64,000 nt of DNA from Prostheceraeus crozeri (GCA_907163375.1 CAJQUW010002160.1:34774-98773), one strand, 5' to 3'. Positions 1 through 10,005 are shown, counted from the first letter of the stretch. A program made the numbers and translations. The notes: generated by a model from the letters alone, not told the origin.

Positions 1-351
1 TCACAAATTGCGCACGCGTCGACCAACGTCCAAGGAAACATGATGCGAAGTTATTAAAACTGTCGTTGTAATGATTCGCCTTACAAATCAGATGTGATGT
101 TCGGTACCTGCAGAAGAGATGTATCACGAATCATCCTTCATGCAAATCGGAAATGTAACAGTGACCATCTGATGGTCCTGATGCTCTCACAGTGTCAGAA
201 CTGTCTATGGTACTGGCGCGGAGGGGGACTAGAAAAGAGCCTGCATTTTTGTTTTCTTGGTTTTTGCATAGTTTACTTGAAGATAGTTAACTTCATTTGT
301 TCCTATACGAAGGTTGGTAAGAGAATCAAATGAATCTATTTCGTATCTTTC
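1..351. other. No gene recognised
   Basis: Short open frames only, none with a recognisable motif. Probably intergenic or intronic sequence next to the transposon debris that follows. Confidence 0.5.
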
Positions 352-830
352 GTGAACAATTTTCAAGTTTTATTTCAAAAGGACCCTTTTATAAAAGAAA
401 GCGTGATTTGCGGAAGTGGAGGAGAGGGGAGTCGTCAACTTCAAGGCACAACATACAAAATCGAATGTGAAGCATTTGGAGAATATTTTGTCGATGAAAT
501 ATCAAGAAGTGGATGTCACAGAGGGAATAAACATCAACAATTATTGACAGTTAGATAAAAACGTTGAGGAGTGGCGTGAAAAGAACATGCAGAAATTCAA
601 GGAGGAAGTGACCGGCATCTTCAATGACAAGTCAGTGCATATAAGGGAAGAAAACAGAAATGTTTGTATGAACAGCAAAAATGAGTAGACATGCCGCGTC
701 AGCAGATACTATGTATCACTGAGTGACTTTGAGATTTGAAAAATCTTGACTTTTATATCATATTTATATTGAAACGTTTTCTATGTGCTATCCGACGAGG
801 CCGATAAGGCGAATTTATAAATATATAAAT
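352..830 (+). mobile_element. Penelope-like element, 3' end with GIY-YIG remnant
   Basis: A frame here reads a decayed GIY-YIG endonuclease region (KIECEAFGEYFVDE, then SRSGCHRGNKH, then a Lys/Glu-rich stretch EEWREKNMQKFKEEV). The same DNA occurs on the opposite strand at about 33640-34230, where the counterpart reads IECQTCGPHFVGEVSRSG and later RQMSEAVQIS, the usual C-terminal layout of Penelope-like endonucleases. The similarity runs on into an AT-rich 3' tail near 740-830 (GACGAGG, then an AATTTATAAATATATAA-like tract). Both copies look 5'-truncated. The frame is interrupted, so I infer a dead fragment. The host-gene alternative is unlikely because of the second copy. Confidence 0.6.
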
Positions 831-1183
831 AACAATATAAATAACACGTTGAGCTATTACTAAAGCGCGTCGAACGAATGAGTCATTCTTATATTTTATT
901 CTGAGTTATTGCAATAATGTTGTCTAACTGTTATATTCTGTTGTTTGACTATTTCTTTAGTTCGATTTAAGTTTTATCAGAAAAACGAAAGGTGTCGTTG
1001 ACGAAATGTCACTACAATATGCAAATTGAAGCACCAACTTACACTGTCTGGCGAGTTCTCGTTAAGCGTAGAGAGCGTGTTTCCCTACACGTGTGGTGTC
1101 ATCGTTACCTACGTAAACTTCGCGAATTTTGCATTTTCTTAAAATTGTGCTATCAGCTTCGATACTTAAAGTTCTGTATGTTA
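831..1183. other. No gene recognised
   Basis: AT-rich spacer between the PLE fragment and the Harbinger element. I see no RNA gene or conserved frame. The triplet TTA at 1181-1183 is the proposed Harbinger target site. Confidence 0.5.
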
Positions 1184-1316
1184 AGCGGGATTTATACTTC
1201 TTCCGTCCTGCGTCCTCAGTTTTAAAGAGAGATCAATTTTCAAAATATAAAGCGCAGGTTGTAAAAATTGACTCACTCCAAATGAGTAATAAAAACGCAG
1301 ACACTTACGTTTTCTT

Positions 1317-1766
1317 ATGTTCTTATTTATACTAGTTGCGTGCATATGCATCATTTTGACGACGTATCGTGATGGAAATTGGGACTTTTCTCGTGATCTA
1401 CCTATAATTGTTTCTGTTATATATCGGCTGCGTCAGCGAAGACAACATCGAAGATGGTCTGTACGCCCGATAAATGTAATAAGGAATATTCAAGGTGAAA
1501 TTCAATTGGTGAGAGATCTGCGATATCAAGATGAAGAAAGCCATTTTCACTATTTTCGAATGTCAAAGCTTCGGTTTGATCAATTATTGGCTAAACTTCT
1601 TCCATTTTTGAGTACCCATGCTCAAACTCACGCATTGCCAATTGACTCATTGATACGCTTAGCGGTTACCCTTCGAATATTATCCACCGGCGATAGCCAG
1701 TCAACAGTTACATTGAGTTTTAGAATAGGTCACGCGACTGTGAATAAAATATTGTATTGTCAGTAG
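1317..1766 (+). pseudogene. Harbinger transposase, N-terminal part
   Basis: This frame carries the N-terminal helical region of a HARBI1-type transposase: YFRMSKLRFDQLLAKL, then LAVTLRILSTGDSQST and SFRIGHATVNKI, which match the usual YFRM...FD.LL, LA.TLR.LATG and SF..G.STV blocks. It stops where the inserted Penelope-like fragment begins, and the catalytic part resumes after 2500 on the same strand. The true start is probably inside the frame, since its first 30 or so residues are hydrophobic and unlike the family. Recognition is by motif only. Confidence 0.75.
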
Positions 1767-1769
1767 GAG

Positions 1770-2530
1770 GACACTCCATATTTGATGGAAATATCAGAAA
1801 GTAAAAACACTTTATCGCAAGCGCTTTCGACCGACACCGCCAGTCATTATCAAGCGACTGTTCGTTTATTGTTGGATCAATCAGACATAAACAGTTATCA
1901 CAGGGAAGTTTCTAGACCAAATTCATTTACATTAAGACACATTACAAAAATCCTAAACTAACAACAAAAATTCGTCAATGAGCATGTTACTCTTAAAATT
2001 CTGCAAGTAATGCACATCAAAGTAAAAACAAAGATAAGAAAGAAGACGCTAGCTAAAGAACAGAGTCATAAAAAGACCCAAGATCTATCTTGGTTCGGTT
2101 GTTGGAACGGAAATGTTTAGTCCAAAGAGATTCCTTCACTATTCTCCTCTTCCAGGAGCGTTCCCTGTCCACCACAGTCATGGAATCAATGTCGATCCCA
2201 TGACCACTGTCCGTCACATGCTTTGCTAGCTCGGATCGGTCGACGTCAAGCTCACGTATCATCCGTACGTGTTCGGATTTTCTCTTGTCGACAGGCCTGG
2301 AAGATTCACCGATGTAGGAAAATCCGCAATCGCGATGTCCGCACTCAATGCGATACACCGAGCCCAAACACAGGGAAGGAGAAGGTCGCGGGGATCAGTA
2401 ACACCATCAAGTCTAAGTTGATTGGTTTCGGTATTAACATCGCCCTCAAGCCTGCCTCGACTCTCAGTAACCTCCTTGTCCGCAAGCGACCTCCTTCCCT
2501 GTGTTTGGGCTCCAACACATTCCATTCTAT
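1770..2530 (-). mobile_element. Penelope-like element fragment (GIY-YIG end)
   Basis: The minus frame 2367-2053 is a clear Penelope-type GIY-YIG nuclease: VYRIECGHRDCGFSYIGESS with a CxxxxC pair, SRPVDKRKSEH, then ELAKHVTDSGH. Downstream on the minus strand (plus 1800-1860) is a tail with a repeated GTCGGTCGAAA-like block, typical of PLE 3' ends. It splits the Harbinger transposase, so it is an insertion. A 20-bp inverted repeat (2362-2381 and 2492-2511, core CCCTGTGTTTGGGCTC) lies at its upstream side. No reverse transcriptase is present: a 5'-truncated copy. Confidence 0.7.
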
Positions 2531-3195
2531 TGTGCTACTTGCCATCGTGGATGCCAGTTATGCTTTCATCTTAGTTGATATTGGTGCTCTGGGACGCAAC
2601 AGTGATGGCGGTATTTGGTCGAATTCAACTCTATCATCTTTGGTTGAATGCGATGAAAATCTACCGAAGTCTAAGTGTGCCTTTCCCTATACATTTGTTG
2701 CTGATGACGCTTTTCCGCTAAAGACTTTTATAATGAAACCTTATTCCAGACGAAATCTTGATTTTGCTGAAAAGGTTTTCAACTATCGACTTTCAAGAGC
2801 TCGTAGGACTGTAGAGAATGCATTCGGAATTTTAAGTGCGAGGTGGAGGATATATCACAGAACTTTGGATGGCACTCCCACTCATGCCATATCCTTGACG
2901 AAAGGCTTGCATTGTCTTGCATAATTATCTTACAAAAACTGATATATCTAATCCTCCGGTCTCTAAGTATATTCCTGATCGATATGTTGATTATGATTCA
3001 AATGAAACAGTTGTCCAGGGTGAATGGCGTAGTGAAACTACATGTACATCATTGTCAAACACGGGTCCTATCGGTTCCAATAACTATTCTCAAGAGGCGG
3101 CGAAGGTGCGTGATGCATTTAAAACATATTTTTTGTCGTCAGAGGGTAGAGTACAGTGGCAAGAAACACTTGCTAATCGCGGATACAAATTGTGA
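2530..3195 (+). pseudogene. Harbinger transposase, DDE catalytic part
   Basis: The continuation after the PLE insertion has the HARBI1 catalytic blocks: VDIGALGRNSDGG (first Asp), VADDAFPL (second Asp) and RRTVENAFGILSARWRI (Glu), then the C-terminal block LHNYLTKTD and DAFKTYFLSSEGRV. A one-base frame change separates the Glu block from the C-terminal block near 2910. With the insertion, the transposase is dead. DDE transposases of this family act with a separate DNA-binding partner, here the MADF protein at 3684-4463. Confidence 0.8.
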
Positions 3196-3683
3196 GTGTT
3201 TAACATATGGTCCGGTTTCAATTCAACAATGATAACTATATATTAATACATCTTTTCTGTAGATTTATGACCTACTTGTAGATTAAAATGAATGTAACAC
3301 ATGTAGTTTATCTACTATGTTACAATCATACTGTACAACATTTCGATGTAGATATATAATTATAATATAATTATATTTGATCACTATTGTTTTTATATTA
3401 GGTTATATTATTGTTTTTTATTTTATTATTATACTATTTATATTATTATCGTACATTTCAATTAGTTCTTATAAAGTTATTGTATCATTACATATTATTG
3501 ATTATTAAATTATTACCTATGACTGAAGCGATAATTATATACTTTCTAATATTTTATCTAAAAATCCGTTGTATGTATCATGATAAAGAACAACAAATTT
3601 TGTACAAAAGAATCTATACAATATTAAAACGTTTCAAACAAGAAAATTCAAAACTCACATCAAACTTCAAGTTTTTCATTGTA
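3196..3683. other. AT-rich spacer inside Harbinger element
   Basis: Very AT-rich sequence between the two convergent Harbinger genes. It probably holds both 3' untranslated regions. No other motif seen. Confidence 0.5.
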
Positions 3684-4463
3684 TCATTGATAATTGTCAC
3701 TGTGAAGTTGAAAATATGATCCTTCGTCTGTGTAAGATATCGGATAGTGATCCTGATTATTCACACGTGAAGTGTTCTCTTGAAATTTTACCATTTCATT
3801 CTCTTCCGCTTCACAGATTACTTCTTGAATGCGGAGCTTGACTCGGGCTTTTGCACCAATAGAGAGCTTATTCATTTTGATGGTAACGGATCGACCAAAG
3901 GCTTCATCCTCTGTTAAAGTGTTATTCTGCTCCGATATGCACTTCTTCCAGGTGCCCAACGCATCGATCAGCAGAGTTTCGAATCTATCAGAATTTCTTT
4001 TTCTCGAACTACCCGAACTGCAATCTTGAGTTGTGTCAGTGGTATCATTCTCTGCTTGTGTATTTTCTTTATCAGGCACGTTCGATGCAGATTTAGTCAC
4101 CTTACAGCTGTTAGAGAGAAATGACAGAACATCGAAGAACTCCCATTTCTTTTCATTTTCTCTTCCACTTCCCGATTTTTTCGAATATTCCTTCTTCTTA
4201 CGAGTATATGTATCACGTAGATATCTCCACTTTGACTTGCATTTTGCTTGATCTTTATTTAATGTCATACTTATTTCACTCCAAGAATTTTCACATCTTT
4301 GAAGGTCTTTATACTTTGTTGAAGCTACTTTCCAAAGATGCTCATAAGATCTAACTTCTTCTATCAGCCTCTCTTCAAATTTCGCCTCTTGTCGGACAGT
4401 TTCGGAGCTGGGTTCCATCAACACTTCCATCCTGCGTTCAAGTAAAAGTTGGAATGAATTCAA
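3684..4463 (-). CDS. MADF/BESS-type DNA-binding protein of the Harbinger element
   Basis: The frame of 259 residues is open. Residues about 30-115 form a MADF (Myb/SANT-like) domain: ERLIEEVRSYEHLWK, SWSEISMTLNKDQAKCKSKW and LRDTYTRKKKEY, ending in KKWEFFDVLSFL. Near the C terminus, about 165-215, IDALGTW followed by FGRSVTIKMNKLSIGAKARV resembles a BESS motif. PIF/Harbinger transposons typically encode such a protein next to the transposase, to bring it to the nucleus and the element ends. It converges on the transposase, the usual arrangement. A Ser/Asp/Glu-rich linker separates the domains. Confidence 0.8.
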   Translation of the reverse strand: MNSFQLLLERRMEVLMEPSSETVRQEAKFEERLIEEVRSYEHLWKVASTKYKDLQRCENSWSEISMTLNKDQAKCKSKWRYLRDTYTRKKKEYSKKSGSGRENEKKWEFFDVLSFLSNSCKVTKSASNVPDKENTQAENDTTDTTQDCSSGSSRKRNSDRFETLLIDALGTWKKCISEQNNTLTEDEAFGRSVTIKMNKLSIGAKARVKLRIQEVICEAEENEMVKFQENTSRVNNQDHYPISYTDEGSYFQLHSDNYQ

Positions 4464-4642
4464 CTATCCTGCGTTTAACGTCGGTTGCTAGATCACTATG
4501 GTTACCAAATCGATGAGACGGATAGCTCACCGTTATCAACGCAGAGGTCTACGTTATTTAGCGCCGAGCTTAACGTTTTTATTACAAAAGTTAGATGTCC
4601 ATGTCTGCGTTAAAAAACGCAGGAAGCATAAATGGGCCTTTA

Positions 4643-6265
4643 GGCGAATGGTGCTGCACACAAGACTAAAAGCACTTTACTTACCACGGAGGGTGGCTTA
4701 AAAGATGCCGGCTCGTGGTAGTGTAGCACTGATCTTTCCATATGTGGTTCCCTTGCAACCGTTGAAAGTGTAGATGGCGCTCCCAGTTTTTGGCTTCCGA
4801 CGGGCTCGACCGACTTCTTTCGTCCCGATTTCGTACAAGTACAAGTACAACAATAGACGAATGCAGTTGATTTCGACTCTCTTCGGATTCAATTTCTCGT
4901 CTATGGACTGACCTCATCAGATGGGAATAACTTCAAATGATAATTTGCAGTGTACATGTATAACGGTTGCAGTAAACACAATTCGGAAGCTATAAAGACT
5001 GTTCATGTCATAAGTTCCCCCACCCTAAAAAAGAAAGTCAATTCCTGCTGTGGATTCATCAGTCCGATAGATTAATTGCAAATGGAAAGAAATGGGGACC
5101 ATTGCCATTAAGTGTTATCGTGTATTATGCAGAAAATCGTAGAATACTGTGAAGGCTGAGTTTTCGAGAACAGCAGTAGGCCCACAGGACATTTGATTGG
5201 TAAATGATTTTATTTGAAAGTTGTTTGAAATTTCCTCGGAACACAGTTACTCTCGTTTACTACCGACGAGAGGAGAGATGCTCCTGTTCTTGCAACGTAA
5301 ATGCATCATGACTCATAGTGAAATTCCTTGTTATCTATAATGATTTATTTCTATTTTGTCACTATTTCACAAAAGCATTTTGAGAGTTCCCTTTCGTCTC
5401 TCTAAACCTCATTACTGCGTACAATAATATGGGGCCATCAAACGATGACTTATGACAGTCTTTTATTGCGCTATAATTTATCCTTATAATTTGTCATGGA
5501 ATAAAAAGTCTTGAAAATCGAAGTTCGGCCGAACCAAATGTTCGGTGCACCCCTAGTTATAAGACGAACCTCGGCAGAAAGAATGTGCACGGTGTGCTTC
5601 AGTGGCGTAGCGTGCTTCAAGCTGTTTCCGGGGGTAAAGTCAGTCTTGACATCGGTATACCTTATAGCATGCAGCATGTTTGCAAAGTTCCCGGTGGGTT
5701 CTAATCTAGACTCTATATATATTATAACTCTAGTTATAAGACGAACCTCGGTAGAATGTGCACGGTATGTTTATGAAACATCTGGTAATTTCTGTCGGAA
5801 GATAGGATCTAGACTGGGTGATCGGTCGTTGGGTACCCAAATGTCTTTATGAATGACTGCATACTTTGGTCAATGAAGCGATGATTTATCTCGCTTGAGG
5901 CGATGAAGCTCTCGAATACAAAATCTACGTCCAGCATTGAACTCAAGAGATGAAAGTGAAGAGCTTCGCGATTTTATTTTTGATATTTCTATGATTGAAT
6001 GTAATGCCCTTTGAAATTTGTGATTCCATGTCTTCCTAGCTTGGTCATTCTTTTATTTCTTTTGCATCCCTGACGAGGTCTGTGAAGACGACAATGCTTC
6101 TGACTATGTCGAAGTCGGATAGATACCTTAGCGCGCCTTATTCATGGCACCAACAGGAAAAATGGTTTGCCAGCTGTTTCGAAAACCTCAGAAAGAGGAA
6201 GTGAAACTGTTATCGAAGTTGAAAGGAGCAATTTCCATATGTTGACGTTGATGTAGTTGAAGAAA
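4643..6265. other. Non-coding flank between Harbinger and Polinton
   Basis: No supported gene. A direct repeat is listed separately. Around 5518-5556 the sequence GTTCGGTGCACCCCTAG resembles the end of a hAT-type element, but no matching opposite end was found. Confidence 0.45.
5554..5773. repeat. Direct repeat, two copies of about 45 bp
   Basis: TAGTTATAAGACGAACCTCG occurs at 5554 and again at 5731, each followed by a GAATGTGCACGGT block. This looks like a local duplication and carries no clear gene. Confidence 0.7.
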
Positions 6266-6271
6266 CCTACA
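6266..6271. repeat. Polinton target-site duplication, left (CCTACA)
   Basis: CCTACA directly precedes the left end and is repeated directly after the right end at 30908-30913. A 6-bp duplication is diagnostic for Polinton integration. Confidence 0.9.
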
Positions 6272-7645
6272 AGTAGTAATAAAACGGCGAACACCCGAAC
6301 GGCGCCCCCCCCTCTGGAACGTTAGCCAGAGGTTGCGCTCTCCAAGGTGTCGTGGTGTGCCGGCCAGGCTGCGCGTCCGCTCCCATCGTGTTTCTCGTCA
6401 AACGTTGGGTGAACACCCGACCGGCGCCCCCCCTCTGGAACGTTAGCCAGAGGTTGCGCTCTCCAAGGTGTCGTGGTGTGCCGGCCAGGCTGCGCGTCCG
6501 CTCCCATCGTGTTTCTCGTCAAACGTTGGGTGAACAAAATTGGACGTCCCCCCCTCCCCTCGATAAAACGACAGAGTGTGGTGGTGGACTTGGGCGACTG
6601 CCAGGTTTTGACTTGGTGCTATAGTGTGTTAAAATTTTCGTGAAATCTGATAAATTTTGGGTTGAAAATGGGATGTTTCGAGTGGAAGCAGTGCTCGGAG
6701 GACTTTGCAAAATTTTTGGATTCAGCGTGAAATTCTGCATCTGTGGTGTGATTTCCAGCTCAATTGGCGAGAAAAAATGTTCAACTTCGGAAAAACGACA
6801 GAGTTAGAATGTGGGTTGGTTTTGGGCTGTAGAGCCAAAACGAAGCATCGGATGGGAAAACGGAGGCCAGATTCGGATTCAGCGTCAAATTCTGCATCTG
6901 TATGGTGAATTTGAAAGCAGTCGGAGAGAAAAAATTTTCGCTGACGTCCCCCCCCCCCCCCGGCACCGATCTTCCAATTTTGGTTCTAGTGATCGTAGAA
7001 AGTCGTGCAATAGCTCGTTTGAAAGCTAAGAGTGAGACAAATTCAGTGAAAGAAACGGCTTGTTCATATCTGTCTTCGTTTAGATGTGAAACGCCATTTA
7101 AGATTTTGTGAGATTGCCGAAAAACGACAGAGTTAGAATTTTGGACGTTTTGGGCTGTAGCGCCAAAACGAAGCATCGGAGAGCAAAGCGGATTTCAGAT
7201 TTGGAATCAGCGTGAAATTCTCCGTCGACGTGGTGAGTTTCAAGTCAATCGGCGAGAAAACATTTTTCTTCATTTTTCCGAAAAACGACAGAGTTAGAAT
7301 TTTTGCGATGGCTGTGGGCTGTATAGCCAAAACGAAGCATCGGATGGGAAAATGGAGGGCAGATTCGGATTCAAAGTCCAATTCTACATGGAAACGATGT
7401 ATTTCCAGCTCAATCGGAGAGAAAAAATTTTCGCTGACGTCCCCCCCGGCACCGATCTTCCAATTTTGGTTCTAGTGATCGTAGAAAGTCGTGCAATAGC
7501 TCGTTTGAAAGCTAAGAGTGAGACAAATTCACTGAAAGAAACGGCTTGTTCATATCTGTCTTCGTTTAGATGTGAAACGCCATTTAAGATTTTGTGAGAT
7601 TGGCGAAAAACGACAGAGTTAGAATTTTGGACGTTTTGGGCTACT
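6272..7645 (+). repeat. Polinton left terminal inverted repeat
   Basis: About 1.37 kb matches, in inverted orientation, the right end (about 30020-30907). It is longer than the right copy because of internal duplications: a 122-bp unit twice at 6289-6531, and a block around 6920-7105 repeated at about 7410-7590. C-rich runs (GACGTCCCCCCC) recur. The repeated phrase GAAAAACGACAGAGTTAGAATTT occurs several times, so the whole repeat is built of shuffled subrepeats. Short frames in it are not genes. Confidence 0.85.
6289..6531 (+). repeat. Tandem duplication of a 122-bp unit in the left TIR
   Basis: GAACACCCGA begins a unit at 6289 and again at 6411. The second unit ends near 6531. The right terminal repeat has only one unit (about 30775-30890), so the two ends have diverged by unit number. 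Confidence 0.85.
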
Positions 7646-7789
7646 TCTCTCCCTCTCCTCCCTTGAACGTAAGCTTAATACAATCTTTTTCATTTTCAGG
7701 CATCTACTCCATCTGCTGCACTAGTAGGACAAAATGGCGGTCAAACGTTACAAGGTTCGCTACGATCAGATCATCTACAACTGAGGCCA

Positions 7790-8386
7790 GTGGAAGAAAC
7801 AACCAAGGTACATAATCCTACACCGCTACAGCGTAAATTTAAACAAGTCTTGCGTTATGACGATCATAGCGTAGTACTCCAAACGGGAATGCTCCCTTCC
7901 ACGGATGTCAAGATAATGCGCAATCAGTATGGGGACTACATACTGATCCCCGTGAGTCCGTACATTCGCCGCCAACTTGATATTATTGAGGAGTACGTGA
8001 CATTAAATATGGACATTCCTACTCCTCTTGCTCAAGAGTGGAAGGCGAGAGATGACAAGGATACTCCCTATAGAAAGATTTGGGATGGTAATCAAATTTG
8101 CCTACCGGTATCACATTGGTGTACTTACTATAAGAAGGAGGGAGATCAATCAACATCCATCACATGCGACGAGCTCGGAGAAGGTACTTGGGATATCCTT
8201 TTCAAAGTGAATGGGCTATATTATGGTCGGCATAAGGATAATAAAATAGCCTCTCTCTCCATGCATATGGAATCCATCCTATATATTCCAAAACCACCCA
8301 ACGTGGATGACATAATTGATCAAATCTTAAACAGCAGTGGTACGAAGCGCAAGTCGGAGAAGAATGCTGCCTCAAAACGCAAATGA
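7790..8386 (+). CDS. Polinton protein of unknown function, 198 residues
   Basis: First gene inside the left terminal repeat. The protein is mixed alpha/beta by eye, with a central part rich in Trp and Tyr (IWDGNQICLPVSHWCTYYKK, then GTWDILFKVNGLYYGRH) and a Lys/Arg-rich tail (GTKRKSEKNAASKRK) that could be a nuclear or DNA-binding signal. The beta-rich middle could suit a single-stranded-DNA-binding fold, but I do not recognise the family. A polypyrimidine-AG acceptor-like site at about 7687-7700 lies upstream, so a spliced leader is possible. The next frame overlaps its end. Confidence 0.6.
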   Translation: MEETTKVHNPTPLQRKFKQVLRYDDHSVVLQTGMLPSTDVKIMRNQYGDYILIPVSPYIRRQLDIIEEYVTLNMDIPTPLAQEWKARDDKDTPYRKIWDGNQICLPVSHWCTYYKKEGDQSTSITCDELGEGTWDILFKVNGLYYGRHKDNKIASLSMHMESILYIPKPPNVDDIIDQILNSSGTKRKSEKNAASKRK

Positions 8387-8564
8387 AAGAAGGAGAATTA
8401 CTAGTCCTTTCCTAACTCTACCCTATGACAATTCGCTTATGTGCTTTGAGTGTCGTAGACGTGGTCTTATTAGATACATTTTACTTCTTCGTTGCCATCA
8501 TATCATTTGTGTATTTTGTCGTGAAAAGCATCGATGTAATTCTTCATTTTGTAATATGTTATAG
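8364..8564 (+). CDS. Small RING-like zinc-binding protein
   Basis: About 66 residues overlapping the end of the preceding gene. The C-terminal half has a zinc-finger spacing, MCFECRRRG, then RCHHIICVFC and CNSSFC, resembling a minimal RING or B-box. No other domain is present. In viruses, small RING proteins often act as ubiquitin ligases or regulators; that role here is inference. A second RING-like gene lies at 9631-9954. The start could be any of three nearby Met codons, so the N terminus is uncertain. Confidence 0.5.
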   Translation: MLPQNANERRRITSPFLTLPYDNSLMCFECRRRGLIRYILLLRCHHIICVFCREKHRCNSSFCNML

Positions 8565-8616
8565 AACGTTTCCTTAGATGTGTAAATTTCCGTTTTAGGC
8601 TTCTATCATCATTTTT

Positions 8617-9132
8617 ATGGATTGTGAGGGTGAACCTGTACAGGAGCTCAGTGCTATTGCTAGGAACAATTGGACATATCAGATTGTTAGTGTCTATCAT
8701 CAACATGCCAACTGCGATCCCAATGTTGATCAATGGGCGAGAAAACACATTCATGGACTTAATCTGAAATATTTGCAAGACTATGGCTTTTCTTGTGACA
8801 GTGCTCTTCTTATTGACTTTAAACGATGGTTAGCTGCTTTCAATGTTATACGCATCTTTTGTAATAATCCTGGTAAGGAGAGGAAAGTATTTCCCAATCT
8901 AATCATTGATGACATTTTGCTCCCGCCTTGGGATAGTAGAGTGAATCAACATTATCATGAAGTCACGAAACGTTTTAAGGATTTGTCTGTTCGTTGTAGT
9001 AGCTACGTTCATAACCAATGCTTCTCTCCTCCTTACCTCAACACCGCCAAAGTCCTGTATGGATATCATTGCTCGCTGTATGATAGTTACCAGCTGTATC
9101 TATTTTATCTCTTTCAAACCATTGATTTATAA
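8617..9132 (+). CDS. DEDDh-type exonuclease-like protein of the Polinton
   Basis: The frame begins in a predicted beta strand (ASIIIF lies just upstream in frame) with MDCEGEPVQELSAIA, a DxE motif I as in DnaQ/RNase T-like 3'-5' exonucleases. The middle has HIHGLNLKYL and a conserved-looking FCNNPGKE. Near residue 155, HCSLYDSYQLYLF supplies an H-x4-D motif III. The first exon may be preceded by an intron ending in TTTTAG before 8597. A proofreading or nucleic-acid-trimming role is inference from the fold. I recall similar frames in other animal Polintons but cannot verify this here. Confidence 0.6.
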   Translation: MDCEGEPVQELSAIARNNWTYQIVSVYHQHANCDPNVDQWARKHIHGLNLKYLQDYGFSCDSALLIDFKRWLAAFNVIRIFCNNPGKERKVFPNLIIDDILLPPWDSRVNQHYHEVTKRFKDLSVRCSSYVHNQCFSPPYLNTAKVLYGYHCSLYDSYQLYLFYLFQTIDL

Positions 9133-9219
9133 TGCATGCTTGTTACAGTTATTCAATAAATGTTACTATGAGAAGAGTTGTTGTTTTCATGCAATGGATG
9201 GGTTAGATAAAGGGCGATC

Positions 9220-9628
9220 ATGTCTTTCTCAAACGACTGCGGAATATTACATTTTCATAGGCAAAGTTTAAAAGGAGCTGTTCAAGATTATGTGATAAAT
9301 TTCCATAAAGATGAGACCGACATCGAAGCAGTGGTCGATGATGCTAGCACTCTATTTCTAGAGTTAATGAATACATTCTCTGATAGCATTGTCATGGCGC
9401 GATTAGTTGCGAAAATTAAGTTTAGTCATTTTGGAAAGGAAGAGGTGGAAAGTCGCTCTTTCCATTTTGCTTCTTATTCAATGGAAGTGGTAGATCACCC
9501 CGAAGAATTTTTTAAAAGACATGATAAAAATTGCTGAACGTCTTAACGCATTTAACCATCATGGTAGCAGTCTAGTGATTGAAGCGATTTCAGATATTCA
9601 CATTCAACTTTCTATAAAGAAAAATTGA
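9220..9628 (+). pseudogene. Polinton protein with a GS-type module like the pPolB N terminus
   Basis: The protein ends in a block, LNAFNHHGSSLVIEAISDI, that resembles the FN-x-GSG module found at the N terminus of Polinton protein-primed polymerases. Before it come MARLVAKIKFSHFGKEEV and FHFASYSMEVVDHPEEF. Having the module in a separate gene upstream of the virion genes suggests a partner or paralogue of the polymerase N-terminal region. Function unknown. The reading frame is not intact in this fossil. Confidence 0.5.
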
Positions 9629-9630
9629 AA

Positions 9631-9954
9631 ATGCAGTGGTACTTGATTGTAGCACAACTGGTTTTCGAGCTATGTCTGCTCACTCTCGAAGTATATTCCT
9701 TCTGTACATGCGTCTATTATTTAGAAAAGGCTAGCAAATTCATATCTTCAAAAAGACTTGCTATAGATATCAGTAACGGTGAAACTATGTGTTGTGATGT
9801 ATGTAAGCGAAAGGATGGAAATGAAAAGCGCATCTTCAAGAGATGTAAGCATGCTTTTTGTCAACGCTGTTTCATACGTAATTGCATTCAACTTTGCAAA
9901 TGTAACCACTGTGATATTGCTCATTTCGAGTGTCACTTATGCCGCAATAGTTAG
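9631..9954 (+). CDS. Membrane-anchored RING-like protein
   Basis: About 107 residues. Residues about 3-30 are strongly hydrophobic (WYLIVAQLVFELCLLTLEVY), fitting a signal anchor. A zinc-binding region follows: CCDVCKRKDG, then RCKHAFCQRCFIRNC and CKCNHCDIAHFECHLC, close to RING spacing with a CKHAFC core. A membrane-bound ubiquitin-ligase-like factor is the natural inference. I use the ATG at 9631; an upstream TTG is less likely. The gene starts at the end of the preceding one. Confidence 0.6.
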   Translation: MQWYLIVAQLVFELCLLTLEVYSFCTCVYYLEKASKFISSKRLAIDISNGETMCCDVCKRKDGNEKRIFKRCKHAFCQRCFIRNCIQLCKCNHCDIAHFECHLCRNS

Positions 9955-10005
9955 TACCTATGCAAATGTGGTAAAGATAGGTTTTAGCAAAGACTAACAC
10001 GGAAA

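Larger units (their letters stand above)
1184..4639. mobile_element. PIF/Harbinger DNA transposon with nested insertion
   Basis: Two diagnostic PIF/Harbinger proteins, a HARBI1-type transposase reading right and a MADF/Myb-like protein reading left, lie between weakly matching ends: GGGATTTATAC just inside the left end and, in inverted form, GCATAAATGGGCC at the right. Both ends abut TTA (1181-1183 and 4640-4642), matching the 3-bp TWA target site of this superfamily. The terminal repeats are imperfect, so the borders are approximate. A Penelope-like fragment of roughly 0.75 kb interrupts the transposase. The element cannot encode an intact transposase, although the MADF frame is open. Confidence 0.7.

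Noticed and set aside
5518-5556. hAT transposon end (GTGCACCCCTAG type)
   Set aside because: No opposite end, no duplication and no transposase found in the flank.
6352-7597. Several 70-130 codon frames in the left terminal repeat, mirrored at 30026-30780
   Set aside because: They arise from the terminal repeat and its subrepeats, read in both orientations; no motif.
6272-7645. LTR of a retrovirus-like element
   Set aside because: The matching copy is inverted, not direct, the ends lack TG...CA, and the flank duplication is 6 bp: a Polinton terminal repeat.
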